Both the position numbers and the translations under genes were made by a program. Under the pieces are notes generated by a model, which worked only from the letters and a program-made list of their open reading frames with translations, was not told the origin of the DNA and searched no databases. 64,000 nt of DNA from Bosea vaviloviae (GTDB taxonomy: Bacteria; Pseudomonadota; Alphaproteobacteria; Rhizobiales; Beijerinckiaceae). Shown here piece by piece: positions 41,643 through 50,852 of the stretch; position 1 is the stretch's first letter; each line of letters starts with the position of its first letter. The DNA lies in contig NZ_CP017147.1 in the NCBI RefSeq assembly GCF_001741865.1, forward strand, positions 5,757,001 to 5,821,000, read 5' to 3'.

Positions 41643-42335
41643 ATGACGGTGGCGATGAGGATGCTCCTGCTCACGGCGCTGCTGGCGCTGCCCTGCGCCG
41701 CTTCGGCCGAAGAGGTCGTCGAACTCGGCGGCGGCCTGTTCGGCGGTGGCCGGGCCTTGCTCAACAAGCCGGCGGGCAAGGCCAGGGCCGGGCTCGTCCT
41801 GCTGACGGGCGGCGACGGCTATGTCGGCATCGGCAGCGGCGGCGATGTCGCCCGGCAAGGCAACTGGATCGTGCGCATGCGCGGCGCCTATGCCCGCAGC
41901 GGCATCGCCAGCATCCTCGTCGATGGCGACGCTGACCCGACCAAGGCCATCGACCTCATGCGCAGCATCGCACCGCGCGTCATCGTCGTCGCGATGAGCC
42001 GGGGTTCGCTCAAAATTCCAGGCCTGCTCGCGTCGCGGCCCGACGGCGTGGTCTTCGTCTCGTCGATGCTCGACGACGTTCGCGCCACGCTGGGCGATCC
42101 CGCGCGCCTGCCGCCGACATTGGTCGTGCATCATCGCCAGGATAGCTGCCGCGTGACGCTGGCTGACTCGGTCGCGCCCTTCCAGGCTTGGGCCGGCAAT
42201 CGCGCCAGGACGGTCTGGATCGATGGCGGCACCTCGACCGGCAATCCCTGTCAGGCGCGAGCCTATCACGGCTTCATCGGCCGCGAAGGCGCCGTCGTCT
42301 CCGCGATCACCGGCTTTGCCGGATCGCTGCGCTGA
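41643..42335 (+). CDS. exported alpha/beta-hydrolase-like protein
   Basis: A 230-aa protein with a signal peptide (MRMLLLTALLALPCAASAEE). GLVLLTGGDGYVGIGS gives a glycine-rich oxyanion-like loop, IVVAMSRGSLKIPG resembles a nucleophile elbow with the serine in SRGS, VVHHRQDSCRV could supply the acid, and QARAYHGFIGREG a histidine. This order fits a divergent alpha/beta hydrolase, though the GxSxG motif is altered, so activity is uncertain. It stands alone between two LysR genes. Confidence 0.65.
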   Translation: MTVAMRMLLLTALLALPCAASAEEVVELGGGLFGGGRALLNKPAGKARAGLVLLTGGDGYVGIGSGGDVARQGNWIVRMRGAYARSGIASILVDGDADPTKAIDLMRSIAPRVIVVAMSRGSLKIPGLLASRPDGVVFVSSMLDDVRATLGDPARLPPTLVVHHRQDSCRVTLADSVAPFQAWAGNRARTVWIDGGTSTGNPCQARAYHGFIGREGAVVSAITGFAGSLR

Positions 42336-42356
42336 AGCATTCCGGATGTCACTGCG

Positions 42357-43265
42357 TCAGCGGCCGGGCTCGGGCCGGATGACGCTCAGATGCAGCAGGC
42401 GCGAGGCCGCGAAATCGATGAAGGCGCGCACCTTCGGCGCCAGGCGCTGGCCGCTGGGCACCACGAGCTGGACCGGTGACGGTGGCGGCTCGAATTCCGG
42501 CAGCAGGCGAACGAGCACACCGGCAGCCAGATCGTCGGCCGCCTGATAGGACAGCAACCGTGCCAATCCGCGCCCGGCGCGTGCCGCGATCAGCACCGCC
42601 TCGACCTCGTTGATGATGAGGCGCGGCGTGATCGCGATGCGCGAGGACCGCCCCCCTCCCCCGAAACGCCAGATCAGATCGCCGCCGGCGCCGACATTGG
42701 CGATGACATCGTGCCCAGCGATGTCGGCAAGGCGCTTGGGCGCCGGCCGGCGCTGCAGATAGGCCGGAGACGCCACCAGCACGCGCCTGACCTCGCCGAC
42801 CTTGCGCACGACCAGCCGCGAATTGGGCAGTGCCCCGACCCGGAGCGCGACATGCAGATCCTCCTCGATGAGATCGAGATTGCGGTCGGCCAGCACGAGC
42901 TCGACCTGCAGCTCGGGATGCAGATCGAGGAACTCCGCGACCAGCGGCGTCACATGCCTCCTCCCGAAGGCGAGCGGCGCGGTCACGCGCAGCAGGCCGC
43001 GAACCGGCGCCGCCGCCACCCCGCCCAGCGACTCCTCGTAATCCGCCAGCATGCGCCGCGCCGCGACCGCCAGTTCCTGCCCGGCCTCCGTCGGCGTGAG
43101 CTGGCGGGTGGTGCGGGCGATCAGCCTTGCGCCGACGCGCTCCTCGAGCCCGGCGAGCGCGCGTGTCACGGCGGGACGCGAGCGACGCAGGCGCCGCGCC
43201 GCCTCCGCAAGGCTGCCGGCATCGATGATGGCGACGAAGATCGCGAGTTCGTCGAGACGATCCAC
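42357..43265 (-). CDS. LysR family transcriptional regulator
   Basis: A 302-aa LysR protein. MDRLDELAIFVAIIDAGSLA and EAARRLRRSRPAVTRALAGL are the DNA-binding helix-turn-helix, and GLLRVTAPLAFGRRHVTPLV opens the effector-binding domain. This layout belongs to the CrgA/AaeR-like group. It is divergent from a GST/flavoprotein gene pair that it probably controls; LysR proteins usually bind a T-N11-A site in such an intergenic region. Confidence 0.9.
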   Translation of the reverse strand: MDRLDELAIFVAIIDAGSLAEAARRLRRSRPAVTRALAGLEERVGARLIARTTRQLTPTEAGQELAVAARRMLADYEESLGGVAAAPVRGLLRVTAPLAFGRRHVTPLVAEFLDLHPELQVELVLADRNLDLIEEDLHVALRVGALPNSRLVVRKVGEVRRVLVASPAYLQRRPAPKRLADIAGHDVIANVGAGGDLIWRFGGGGRSSRIAITPRLIINEVEAVLIAARAGRGLARLLSYQAADDLAAGVLVRLLPEFEPPPSPVQLVVPSGQRLAPKVRAFIDFAASRLLHLSVIRPEPGR

Positions 43266-43343
43266 GGACTGTTCCGCTTAATGAAATTCTGAAGTCAATG
43301 GATAGCAGATTTCCCGCGATGGCTGGAACGATCATCTTGCGGG

Positions 43344-43381
43344 CGTTCTTCAGCGAGGTTCCCGTTCTTCAGCGAGATTCC
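43344..43381. repeat. 19-bp tandem duplication over the GST ribosome binding site
   Basis: CGTTCTTCAGCGAGGTTCC (43344-43362) is followed without gap by CGTTCTTCAGCGAGATTCC (43363-43381), one mismatch. The second copy ends one base before the GST start codon and supplies its AGCGAGA ribosome binding site. Confidence 0.9.
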
Positions 43382-43382
43382 T

Positions 43383-44006
43383 ATGACACAGCCCCGGATC
43401 GTTCTTCATGGCACGCCGCTCTCCGGCCATGCCCACCGCGTCGAATTGCTGCTGCTGGCGCTCGGCCTGCCCCATGAGCTTGCCTCCGCGCCCGCCGACA
43501 TCCGCCGCAGCGACGCCTTCCGCAAGCTGAACCCGCTGCAGCAGATCCCGGTGCTGCAGGATGGCACGCTCACGCTCTGCGACAGCAACGCGATCATGGT
43601 CTATCTCGCCAAGCGCTATGGCGCGGGCAGCCAATGGCTGCCGGAGGAGCCGATCGCGGCGGCGCAAGTGCAGCGCTGGCTCTCGATCGCCGCGGGCGAG
43701 GTCATGCACGGGCCGGGCAGCGCCCGCTTGATCGCGCAGTTCGGTGTGGCCGATGACCCCGCGCGCGCCGGCCGTATCGCCAGCAAGTTGCTCGGCTTCA
43801 TGGAGGGGCACCTGACCGGGCGCGACTTCCTCGCCGCCGAGCACGCCACCCTCGCCGACCTCGCCTGCTTCTCCTATGTCGCGCATGCGCCGGAAGGCGG
43901 CATATCGCTGGCGCCCTATCCCGCCTTGAGGGGCTGGATTGCCCGGATCGAGGCGCTGCCCTTCTTCAAGGCGATGCCCGCCTCGCCCTTGCCCCAGGCG
44001 AGTTGA
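43383..44006 (+). CDS. glutathione S-transferase family protein
   Basis: A 207-aa GST. IVLHGTPLSGHAHRVELLLL contains the likely catalytic serine, and FRKLNPLQQIPVLQDGTLTL with CDSNAIMVYLAKRYG are the glutathione-binding blocks. FLAAEHATLADLACFSYVAH is the conserved N-capping region of the C-terminal domain. The next gene begins five bases after its stop. The divergent LysR protein probably regulates the pair. Confidence 0.9.
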   Translation: MTQPRIVLHGTPLSGHAHRVELLLLALGLPHELASAPADIRRSDAFRKLNPLQQIPVLQDGTLTLCDSNAIMVYLAKRYGAGSQWLPEEPIAAAQVQRWLSIAAGEVMHGPGSARLIAQFGVADDPARAGRIASKLLGFMEGHLTGRDFLAAEHATLADLACFSYVAHAPEGGISLAPYPALRGWIARIEALPFFKAMPASPLPQAS

Positions 44007-44011
44007 ACGCC

Positions 44012-44923
44012 ATGGACGGCACGCCCTTCCATCCAGGTGAGCTTGAGGCGCAAGCCCTTGCCGGAACCGGCTCGCGCGGCGCCGGCATCCGCGACCTCAT
44101 GCCGGAACAGCACCGCATCTTCTTCGGACAGCTGCCGCTGCTTTTCGCCGCGCTTAGCGACGAGGCGGGGCATCCGATCGCAACCGTGCTGAGCGGCGAA
44201 CCCGGTTTCGTCCGCAGCCCGACGCCGACGACGCTCTCGATCCGCGCCCTCCCCCCTTCGGATGATCCCGCCGCCCTTCATCTCAAGCCGGGCCAGCCGA
44301 TCGGCCTGCTCGGCCTCGAATTCCCGACGCGCCGGCGCAACCGCGCCAATGGCCTGATCACGGCGCGCGACACCGGCGGCTTCTCTGTCGCGGTAGCGCA
44401 GAGCTTCGGCAATTGCGCGAAATACATCCAGGCCCGGACGCCGCAGCCAGTCGCGCCTGTCGGCAGCGGCTCGTTCGAGCCGATCGCGCGGCTCGACGAC
44501 GCGGCGCGCGGCTTGATCGGCCGTTCCGACACCTTCTTCGTCGCCAGCACGAGCGAGGCGCGCAAGCTTGGCGGCCTCGACATCTCGCATCGCGGCGGCA
44601 GACCGGGCTTCGTCGGCATCGATGGCGAGGTGCTGAGCGTGCCGGATTTCGCCGGCAACAACTATTTCAACACGCTCGGCAATCTGCTGCGCGATCCCCG
44701 CGCCTCCCTGCTCTTCATCGATTTCGAGAACGGCGCAGTGCTGCAGCTTCAGGGCCGCGTCGAGATCGTCTGGTCGGGCCCCGAGGTCGCACGGTTGAGC
44801 GGCGCCGAGCGGATCTGGCGCCTGCATGTCGCCAGTGGCTGGCGGCGCCGCGCAGCGCTGCCGCTGCAATGGTCGTCGCCCGAGCCGGCCGCGACCACGC
44901 TTGCGACCGGTGTTTGGGCTTAG
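44012..44923 (+). CDS. pyridoxamine 5'-phosphate oxidase-like flavoprotein
   Basis: A 303-aa protein with a flavin split-barrel C-terminal half. PGFVGIDGEVLSVPDFAGNN and YFNTLGNLLRDPRASLLFID are the FMN-binding blocks of the PNPOx-like family, and the N-terminal half (MPEQHRIFFGQLPLLFAALS, PGFVRSPTPTTLSIR) is a related repeat. Such proteins are often fused or linked to ferredoxin reductases and GSTs. The ATG at 44012 is used; a TTG at 44003 overlaps the GST stop. The partner GST suggests detoxification of an electrophile. Confidence 0.85.
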   Translation: MDGTPFHPGELEAQALAGTGSRGAGIRDLMPEQHRIFFGQLPLLFAALSDEAGHPIATVLSGEPGFVRSPTPTTLSIRALPPSDDPAALHLKPGQPIGLLGLEFPTRRRNRANGLITARDTGGFSVAVAQSFGNCAKYIQARTPQPVAPVGSGSFEPIARLDDAARGLIGRSDTFFVASTSEARKLGGLDISHRGGRPGFVGIDGEVLSVPDFAGNNYFNTLGNLLRDPRASLLFIDFENGAVLQLQGRVEIVWSGPEVARLSGAERIWRLHVASGWRRRAALPLQWSSPEPAATTLATGVWA

Positions 44924-44951
44924 AGCGCGATGGCTGGACCGGAACCGCCGC

Positions 44952-45098
44952 CGTCATTCCGGGGCGACCCGCAGGGTCGAGCCCGGAACCCAGAACCGAC
45001 GGAGCTGGGAATCGAGCAGCGTCATCGGCCGCACTTATATCGTAACCACCTGCGGTTCTGGGTTCCGGGCTCAGGCCTGCAGCCTGCCCCGGAATGAC
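44952..45098. repeat. 147-bp inverted-arm intergenic repeat
   Basis: GTCATTCCGGGGCG at the left and GCCCCGGAATGAC at the right are inverse, and inside them GAGCCCGGAACCCAGAACC faces GGTTCTGGGTTCCGGGCTC. The central 50 bases are unpaired. Non-coding, MITE-like in form. It occupies most of the gap 44924-45136. Confidence 0.85.
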
Positions 45099-45136
45099 TC
45101 AGGCGAGAATCATCGGACTCGGCGCCATCGCCCGCC

Positions 45137-45670
45137 TCAATCCGTCTGCGGATACCGCGCCAATTGCTGCGTCGATGCACCGTCGAGCATGATCTCGCGC
45201 TCGAAGACGAAGCCGGATTTCTCGAGCACGCGGCGCGAGGCCGGATTGGCTGGGCGCACCAGCCCGATGACGCGGCTTGCCCGCAGCGGACCGAACGCGA
45301 CCGCCAGAGCCTCCGCCACGAACTCGGACGCAAAACCTCGCCCCCAGGAGGTGGGGTCGAGATGATAGGACAGGTTGAGGCCCTCGACGCCCGGCTTCAC
45401 CGTCAGCCCACCGAAACCGATCAGCGCTCCCGATTGCTCGATCGCCCAACGCCCGAAGCCATGCTGCCGCCAATGCGCGATGTCGCGGGCCAGACGCTCG
45501 GCGCTCGCCTCGGGCGTATCTGGACGTGGGTGCGGGCGATGTGCAACGAGCTCCGGCCGCTGGAACAGCGCGACCAAGAAATCGAGATCGTCTGGCCGCG
45601 GGATACGCAGCACGAGGCGGCTGGACCGGCGGGAGGCCACCGCCTCATGCTGCTGCGAGTGCTCCGACAT
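45137..45670 (-). CDS. GNAT family N-acetyltransferase, RimJ-like
   Basis: A 177-aa acetyltransferase. RLVLRIPRPDDLDFLVALFQ opens the fold, HLDPTSWGRGFASEFVAEAL carries the CoA-binding R/Q-x-x-G-x-G/A-like WGRGFAS, and LVRPANPASRRVLEKSGFVF is the conserved N-x-x-S-x-x-x-x-x-K-x-G-F end block. This is the RimJ/RimL subgroup that acetylates protein N-termini or small molecules. Substrate not predictable. Confidence 0.88.
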   Translation of the reverse strand: MSEHSQQHEAVASRRSSRLVLRIPRPDDLDFLVALFQRPELVAHRPHPRPDTPEASAERLARDIAHWRQHGFGRWAIEQSGALIGFGGLTVKPGVEGLNLSYHLDPTSWGRGFASEFVAEALAVAFGPLRASRVIGLVRPANPASRRVLEKSGFVFEREIMLDGASTQQLARYPQTD

Positions 45671-45700
45671 GGGCCGTTCAGGCAGAACCGCGCGGCAGGC

Positions 45701-46060
45701 TCAAAATAGCCGCCCGCCATCCGGCACGGCCAGGGTCGGCGCGAGCAGCACGACCTCGCCATCGGCGTCCGGCACGCCCAGCGTCAGGACCTCCGACATG
45801 AACTTGCCGATCTGACGCGGCGGGAAGTTCACCACCGCAAGGACCTGCCGGCCGGTCAGCTCCTCCGGCCGATAATGCTTGGTGATCTGGGCCGAAGACT
45901 TCTTCAGCCCGATCGTGCCGCCGAAATCGATCACGAGCTTGAGCGCGGGCTTGCGCGCCTCGGGATAGGGCGCGGCCTCAACGATCGTGCCGACACGGAT
46001 GTCGACCTTGAGGAAATCGTCGAAGCCGATCGTGGCGGCGGGTTCCGAAGAGATGCTCAA
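45701..46060 (-). CDS. CsaA-like tRNA-binding protein
   Basis: A 119-aa OB-fold protein of the CsaA/YgjH/EMAP-II type. [20 protein letters not shown], then [20 protein letters not shown] and [20 protein letters not shown] plus [20 protein letters not shown] are the family blocks. It starts with TTG, and GGGAGG sits four bases ahead. The TTGA overlaps the stop of the chemoreceptor gene, so its translation depends on that gene. Members bind tRNA or assist protein export; the role here is unknown. Confidence 0.85.
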   Translation of the reverse strand: MSISSEPAATIGFDDFLKVDIRVGTIVEAAPYPEARKPALKLVIDFGGTIGLKKSSAQITKHYRPEELTGRQVLAVVNFPPRQIGKFMSEVLTLGVPDADGEVVLLAPTLAVPDGGRLF

Positions 46061-48021
46061 AATTCCTCCCAAGCCTTGTCATGGTCGCGTTTCGACCCGC
46101 TCGCCGCGGCAGCGGCGCTCGCGATCCGCGCAGGTCTGGGCGCGGCCGCGCGCGGTGGGGCAGCCACCGCCGCCTGCATCGTCTTGGCCATGGCCTTGAG
46201 CCCGCCGATATCGCCGCCGAGCTGGAAGCGCGCCACGAGTCCGCCGAGCCTGTCGGCTTCCTGCGAGAGCGAATGCGCGGCAGCGGTCGATTGCTCGGCC
46301 ATGGCGGCGTTCTGCTGCGTGCCCTGGTCCATCTCGTTGACGGCGCTGTTGACCTCCTGGAGGCCGGCCGCCTGTTCCTGCGCCGCGCTGGCGATCTCGG
46401 CAACCAGCGAGCTCACGCGCGTGATCTCCTCGGCCATGCGCTGCAGGGCGCCACCGGTCTGCCCGACCAGCGTGACGCCCTTCTCGACTTCGATATTCGA
46501 GGCCGAGATCAGGCCCTTGATCTCCTTGGCCGCCTCGGCCGAGCGCTGCGCGAGCGCACGCACCTCGGAGGCGACGACGGCGAAGCCCTTGCCGGCATCG
46601 CCGGCGCGAGCCGCCTCGACGCTGGCGTTCAGCGCGAGCAGATTGGTCTGGAAGGCGATCTCGTCGATGACGCCGACGATCTGCGAGATCTCATCGGCCG
46701 ATTTCTCGATGCCGCCCATGGCCGCCACCGCGTCGCGCACGATCGAGGTCGACTGCTCGGCCTCCGTCTTGACCTGGCTCGTCGCCTGGCTGGCGAGGCG
46801 AGCGCTCTCGGCGGTCTGGCGCACGGTCGCGGTCAGTTCGTCCAGCGCCGTCGCGGTTTCTTCGACGGAGGAGGCCTGCTGCTCGGTGCGCCCGGCGAGA
46901 TCGTCGGCCGCCTGGCTGATCTCGACCGAGCCCGCCTTCATGCTTTCGGTATTGGTCGCGATCTGCCGCATCGTCTCCTGCAGCTTGGCGATGGCGGCGT
47001 TGAAATCATCCTTCAGCTTGGCGTAGTCGGCGCCGAAGGCCTCGTTGATCCGGTAGGTCAGGTCACCCTCGGCGAGCCGCTCGAGGCCGGCGCCGAGCGC
47101 CTGGACGACGCCCTCCTGCGTCCTGGATGCCTCGGCGCGCTCGGCTTCATTGTGCCGCCGCTCGCTGTCGGCCGTGTCGCGCTCGGCATTCGCCTGCGCC
47201 TCGACGCGGATCTTGTCGGCCTCCATCTCGGCTTTGGCGAGGCCGGCGTCACGGAACACGACGAGCGCGCGCGCCATCGAACCAACTTCGTCGGACCGCT
47301 CCTGATGCGCGATCGTGGTCTGCAGATCGCCGGCAGCAAGACCGTTCATCGTGTTGGCGATCGAGGCAAGCATGCCGGAGGCGCGGCGGCTGAGAAAGAT
47401 CACGACACCGAGCATGACGAGGCCGAGCGGCACCAGCACCTTGGCGACATCGCCGATCACGCTATAAAACGCGGCATCGACATCGTGCACATGCAGGCCG
47501 GAGCCAATCGCCCACTGCCATTTCGGCACGGCGATGACATAGGAGATCTTGAGCGAAGGCTCCTTGTCGCCCGGCTTCGTCCAGCCATAGTCGATGAAGC
47601 CGGCCCCCTTCGTCTTGGCCATCTCGACCATGTCCTTGACGAAGAACCTTCCGCTCGAATCCTTGAGCGGCGACATATCCGTCGTCTCGATCTTCTTGTT
47701 GGCATGCGAGACGCTGATATTGTCGAAGTTGATCACGAAATAGTAGTTGCCGTTGTCGAAGCGGGCGTTGGAGATCGCGTCGATCGCCATCTTCTTGGCA
47801 TCGGCCTCCTTCAGCTCGCCTTTCTCGGCACGCGCGAGATAGCTGTTGACCGTAGAGGCCGCGGCTTCGACCGCATTCTTCATTTCCGCGCGCTTGAGCT
47901 CGATCATCTCCTTGCGCGCCTCGAATAGCGTGAAGCTCACGCCGCCGATGGCGATGATGGATGCGAGGATCGCGACCAGCCCGAAAGAGCGGCCGATCGA
48001 CAACATGGCAAGTTTCTTCAT
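46057..48021 (-). CDS. methyl-accepting chemotaxis protein with Cache sensor
   Basis: A 654-aa chemoreceptor. Helix 1 is [20 protein letters not shown]; a single-Cache-type periplasmic sensor follows, with [20 protein letters not shown] and [20 protein letters not shown]; helix 2 is [16 protein letters not shown]. Then come a HAMP domain and the signalling hairpin, with the highly conserved tip [20 protein letters not shown] and [20 protein letters not shown]. The ligand is likely a small organic acid as in other sCache_2 receptors, an inference. The tRNA-binding gene is coupled to its 3' end. Confidence 0.93.
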   Translation of the reverse strand: MKKLAMLSIGRSFGLVAILASIIAIGGVSFTLFEARKEMIELKRAEMKNAVEAAASTVNSYLARAEKGELKEADAKKMAIDAISNARFDNGNYYFVINFDNISVSHANKKIETTDMSPLKDSSGRFFVKDMVEMAKTKGAGFIDYGWTKPGDKEPSLKISYVIAVPKWQWAIGSGLHVHDVDAAFYSVIGDVAKVLVPLGLVMLGVVIFLSRRASGMLASIANTMNGLAAGDLQTTIAHQERSDEVGSMARALVVFRDAGLAKAEMEADKIRVEAQANAERDTADSERRHNEAERAEASRTQEGVVQALGAGLERLAEGDLTYRINEAFGADYAKLKDDFNAAIAKLQETMRQIATNTESMKAGSVEISQAADDLAGRTEQQASSVEETATALDELTATVRQTAESARLASQATSQVKTEAEQSTSIVRDAVAAMGGIEKSADEISQIVGVIDEIAFQTNLLALNASVEAARAGDAGKGFAVVASEVRALAQRSAEAAKEIKGLISASNIEVEKGVTLVGQTGGALQRMAEEITRVSSLVAEIASAAQEQAAGLQEVNSAVNEMDQGTQQNAAMAEQSTAAAHSLSQEADRLGGLVARFQLGGDIGGLKAMAKTMQAAVAAPPRAAAPRPARIASAAAAASGSKRDHDKAWEEF

Positions 48022-48125
48022 CGGCGACACCGCGCCCCCCGCGCAAAGTGAGATTCGCCACATTTGCGTGAAATGGCTAAGGGTCGCTTAACGATGCCTC
48101 GTTTTCGCCATGTTTCTGGCAGGCC

Positions 48126-48869
48126 TCAGATCGCCGGCACGTAATCCTCGGCATCGCCGCCGCGCGGGCGCTCGTCACTGCGTTCCCGGCGGCGGATATG
48201 CGGCCGCTTGCCCGAACACAGCGCCCGCGCCAGCCCGCGCAGCGGCGCGGTGAGCCTGTGAACGTCCTCGATGCGCGCCATGATCGCGCCCGCCGTCTTC
48301 AACTCGCGATCCAGCCGCGCCATCGTGCGCGAGAGTTCTGGCTCGTCGTCGCCGAGCCAGGTCTCGCCGACGCGCGCCATCAGCAGTACCGCGCCCTGCA
48401 CGCGCAGGCCGCCAAGCGCATCTTCGGTCGGGATGCCGGCCGAGGCGAGCATGTAGCGCCAGGAATTCACCGCGCCGCGATTGAGGGCGGCAAGCGTCAG
48501 CGGATCGCGCCGGATGACAGGCATGATCCGGCGCAGAGCCGCCTTGTAGGGTGCGAGCGCGTCGAGCCGGCGCATCACGAGATCGAAGAGCCGCTCGCGG
48601 ATGGGCTCGCCCGCGAGATCGTCGGAAGAGCTCGCCAGCACGGCGTCATCGACGAGGCGCGTCAGCCCGCCGAGCATGGCGAGCTTCGAGGGGAAGAGGC
48701 TGCGCAGGCCGGAGAGCGGCAGGCCCGCCTCCGTGGCGATGTCGCCGAGCTCGATCTCGCTCCAGGCGCGATCGGCGGAAAGACGCATCAGCGCCTCGAT
48801 CGCCCGCTTGCGCGGATCGCTCGGCGGCGCGGCGGTTTCGGATGTCGGGGAAACGGGTTTGCGGGCCAT
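48126..48869 (-). CDS. TetR family transcriptional regulator
   Basis: A 247-aa regulator with an N-terminal TetR helix-turn-helix: RAIEALMRLSADRAWSEIEL then GDIATEAGLPLSGLRSLFPS. The remaining helices form an unconserved ligand domain; RIMPVIRRDPLTLAALNRGA is notable and recalls COQ9-like helices in some alphaproteobacterial members. The C-terminus is basic (RRRERSDERPRGG). Targets are unknown; proC lies 66 bases upstream on the same strand. Confidence 0.85.
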   Translation of the reverse strand: MARKPVSPTSETAAPPSDPRKRAIEALMRLSADRAWSEIELGDIATEAGLPLSGLRSLFPSKLAMLGGLTRLVDDAVLASSSDDLAGEPIRERLFDLVMRRLDALAPYKAALRRIMPVIRRDPLTLAALNRGAVNSWRYMLASAGIPTEDALGGLRVQGAVLLMARVGETWLGDDEPELSRTMARLDRELKTAGAIMARIEDVHRLTAPLRGLARALCSGKRPHIRRRERSDERPRGGDAEDYVPAI

Positions 48870-48935
48870 AGGAGATCTCCTCTCGCGACGCGATTGGATA
48901 AAACTAGGCCCCGATCGCGACCGTTGAAAGGCCGA

Positions 48936-49757
48936 TCAGCCCGAAAGCTCCTCGGCGCGACGTTTAGCGGCAGCCACCGCCCGGCCCATCAGGGGCTTGA
49001 GCCCGTCATCGGCCATCAGGACCTCGAGGGCCGCCGCCGTGGTCCCGCCCGGCGAAGTCACGTTCTGGCGCAGGGTCGCAGGCGAAAGCGACGACTGGAA
49101 CAGCATCTCGCCCGCCCCCTCGATCGTGGCGCGCGCCAGCCTCTCGGCGATCTCGTGCGGCAAGCCCGCCGCCGCGCCCGCCGCCGCCAAACATTCGACG
49201 AGATGGAAGACATAGGCCGGCCCGGAACCGGAGACGGCTGTCACCGCATCGATCAGGTTCTCGTTGTCGAGCCACTCGACCTTGCCGATGCTGCCGAGCA
49301 GCGCGTCGGCCGTGGCCCGCTGCGCCGCGCTGACGCCGGGTCCGGGAGCCGCCGCCGTGACGCCGCGCTGCACCGAGGCCGGCAGGTTCGGCATGGCGCG
49401 GATCAGCGCGGTCGCGTTCGGCAGGCGCGCGGCGAGATCGCCCAGCGTCTTGCCGGCGAGGATCGAGATCAGCAGCGTCTTGGGATGGATGAAAGCCTGG
49501 ACGGCGGGTGCCGCCGTGTCGAGCATCTGCGGTTTGGTCGCGAGCACCACGACCTCGGCCGGGGCGATGGCGCCGGGCGTGGGGTTGAGCACCATGCCCT
49601 TCTCGGTCGCGAGCGCCACCATCTCGTCGGAGGGTTTGGGATCGATCAGGCTGATGCCGGCCGGATTCATGCCGATGCGCAGCCAGCCCTCCAGCATCGC
49701 GCCCCCCATCTTGCCCGCACCGATGAGGACGAGGGTTTGCGGCAAGGGGTTGGACAT
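48936..49757 (-). CDS. proC: pyrroline-5-carboxylate reductase
   Basis: A 273-aa enzyme making proline from pyrroline-5-carboxylate with NAD(P)H. TLVLIGAGKMGGAMLEGWLR is the dinucleotide fold, RAMPNLPASVQRGVTAAAPG and DAVTAVSGSGPAYVFHLVEC are diagnostic, and NVTSPGGTTAAALEVL is the family C-terminal signature. GAGAGACC precedes the ATG. In related genomes, to my recollection, it is followed by ybjN and ubiK, as here, and then by lgt, which here is elsewhere. Confidence 0.95.
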   Translation of the reverse strand: MSNPLPQTLVLIGAGKMGGAMLEGWLRIGMNPAGISLIDPKPSDEMVALATEKGMVLNPTPGAIAPAEVVVLATKPQMLDTAAPAVQAFIHPKTLLISILAGKTLGDLAARLPNATALIRAMPNLPASVQRGVTAAAPGPGVSAAQRATADALLGSIGKVEWLDNENLIDAVTAVSGSGPAYVFHLVECLAAAGAAAGLPHEIAERLARATIEGAGEMLFQSSLSPATLRQNVTSPGGTTAAALEVLMADDGLKPLMGRAVAAAKRRAEELSG

Positions 49758-49817
49758 GGCGGTCTCTCGCAAGGCGGCAACGGGCGTCATGCTCGGGCGT
49801 GACCCAAGCATCTCTCT

Positions 49818-49942
49818 AGAGCCGGATGATATCAGATGGAATCACCAAGTGATCCCATCTGATATCTGAATCCGTCTCTCAACTAAGAGTGAGAGCAGGA
49901 TCAATGCGAAAAACCGGTGCCCACTTTTTCGCATACTGCTCT
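49818..49942. repeat. 125-bp dispersed repeat, copy 2
   Basis: Same-length, same-orientation copy of the element at 23546-23670 (10 mismatches). Here the first hairpin is nearly perfect: ATATCAGATGGAATCA (49829-49844) faces TGATCCCATCTGATAT (49850-49865). It lies upstream of proC, before the ybjN gene. Confidence 0.9.
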
Positions 49943-50001
49943 TGAAGCCTTCTCGTCATGAGATGCCCGGGTCAAGCCCGGGCATGACGAAAACCGAAAG
50001 C

Positions 50002-50508
50002 TCAGGCCTCGCCGACCGTCTCCAGCATCGCGCCTTCGAGGCCTTCCTTGGCCGTCTTTCCGGCCCAGACCACGAACTGGAAGGCCTGGAAGTAGCGCTC
50101 GCAGGCGTCTATCGCCGCCTTGATCAGCGCAGCGGCCTGCTCGTCGGTCGGCTCCGCCCCGCCCGAGAGCAGGAGGGCGTGGCGATACATCACCACGTTT
50201 TCCGAGCTCCAGAGGTCGAAATGACCGAGCCAGAGCTGCTCATTGACGAGGCTGACGAGCTGCAGCACCTCGGCCCGGCGGCGATCGGGCACCTTCAGGT
50301 CGAAGGCGCAGGCGATATGGATCGCCTCGACCTCGGCGAGCCAGGTGATGGCGACATGATAATCGGACCAGCCGCCTGTGACCGCGACGGAGAGTTCGTC
50401 GTCGCTGTCTCGGTCGAAGGTCCAGTTGTTGAGAGCGGCTAAGCGTTCGATCAGGTCGAGGGGGTTGGAAGGCCGGTCGATTTCAGCGTCCAGGTCAAGA
50501 TCCATCAT
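50002..50508 (-). CDS. YbjN domain protein
   Basis: A 168-aa protein of the YbjN/CesT-like fold group. NPLDLIERLAALNNWTFDRD, LWLGHFDLWSSENVVMYRHA and RYFQAFQFVVWAGKTAKEGL are the recurring blocks in Hyphomicrobiales members. YbjN proteins are thought to be sensory or chaperone-like; no reaction is known. It starts at ATG 50508 (a second ATG follows directly). It lies between proC and ubiK, a conserved arrangement as far as I recall. Confidence 0.85.
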   Translation of the reverse strand: MMDLDLDAEIDRPSNPLDLIERLAALNNWTFDRDSDDELSVAVTGGWSDYHVAITWLAEVEAIHIACAFDLKVPDRRRAEVLQLVSLVNEQLWLGHFDLWSSENVVMYRHALLLSGGAEPTDEQAAALIKAAIDACERYFQAFQFVVWAGKTAKEGLEGAMLETVGEA

Positions 50509-50852
50509 GCCCTAAGGTCCAACTGTCGACATCCGCACAAGCGGTCCGACACGTTCGAGAACGGGAACACGGCGACTGGAAAGCGCAACGGACACAACCC
50601 GACTGCCAGAGCGCGCTGGTCTGCGCCCCGTTTCCGGCGGCAGGTCCCGAAGCGGGACCGACCGTCGAATCAACTCTCTTCCTCGACGATAGCGCAGGCG
50701 CTGTGACGCTCCCAACACGGCGTGACGCTCCCCGGATTCGGGGGCGCGGCTCAAGACCCGGCAGCCCCTGTCCACAGCACATGGTTGTGGATGGCTAGAC
50801 CTGACGGCACGCAGGGCGCGAAACCTTCAAGGCGAGACCTCGGGGCCTGACT
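50509..50852. other. gene-free stretch with no recognised feature
   Basis: Between ybjN and ubiK, 344 bases show no convincing reading frame with a ribosome binding site and similarity. It probably carries the ybjN promoter. The stretch ends in the tandem repeat at the ubiK stop codon. Confidence 0.5.

Noticed and set aside
46081..47928. 615-codon plus-strand frame opposite the chemoreceptor gene
   Set aside because: Antisense shadow of a gene with complete Cache, HAMP and signalling motifs.
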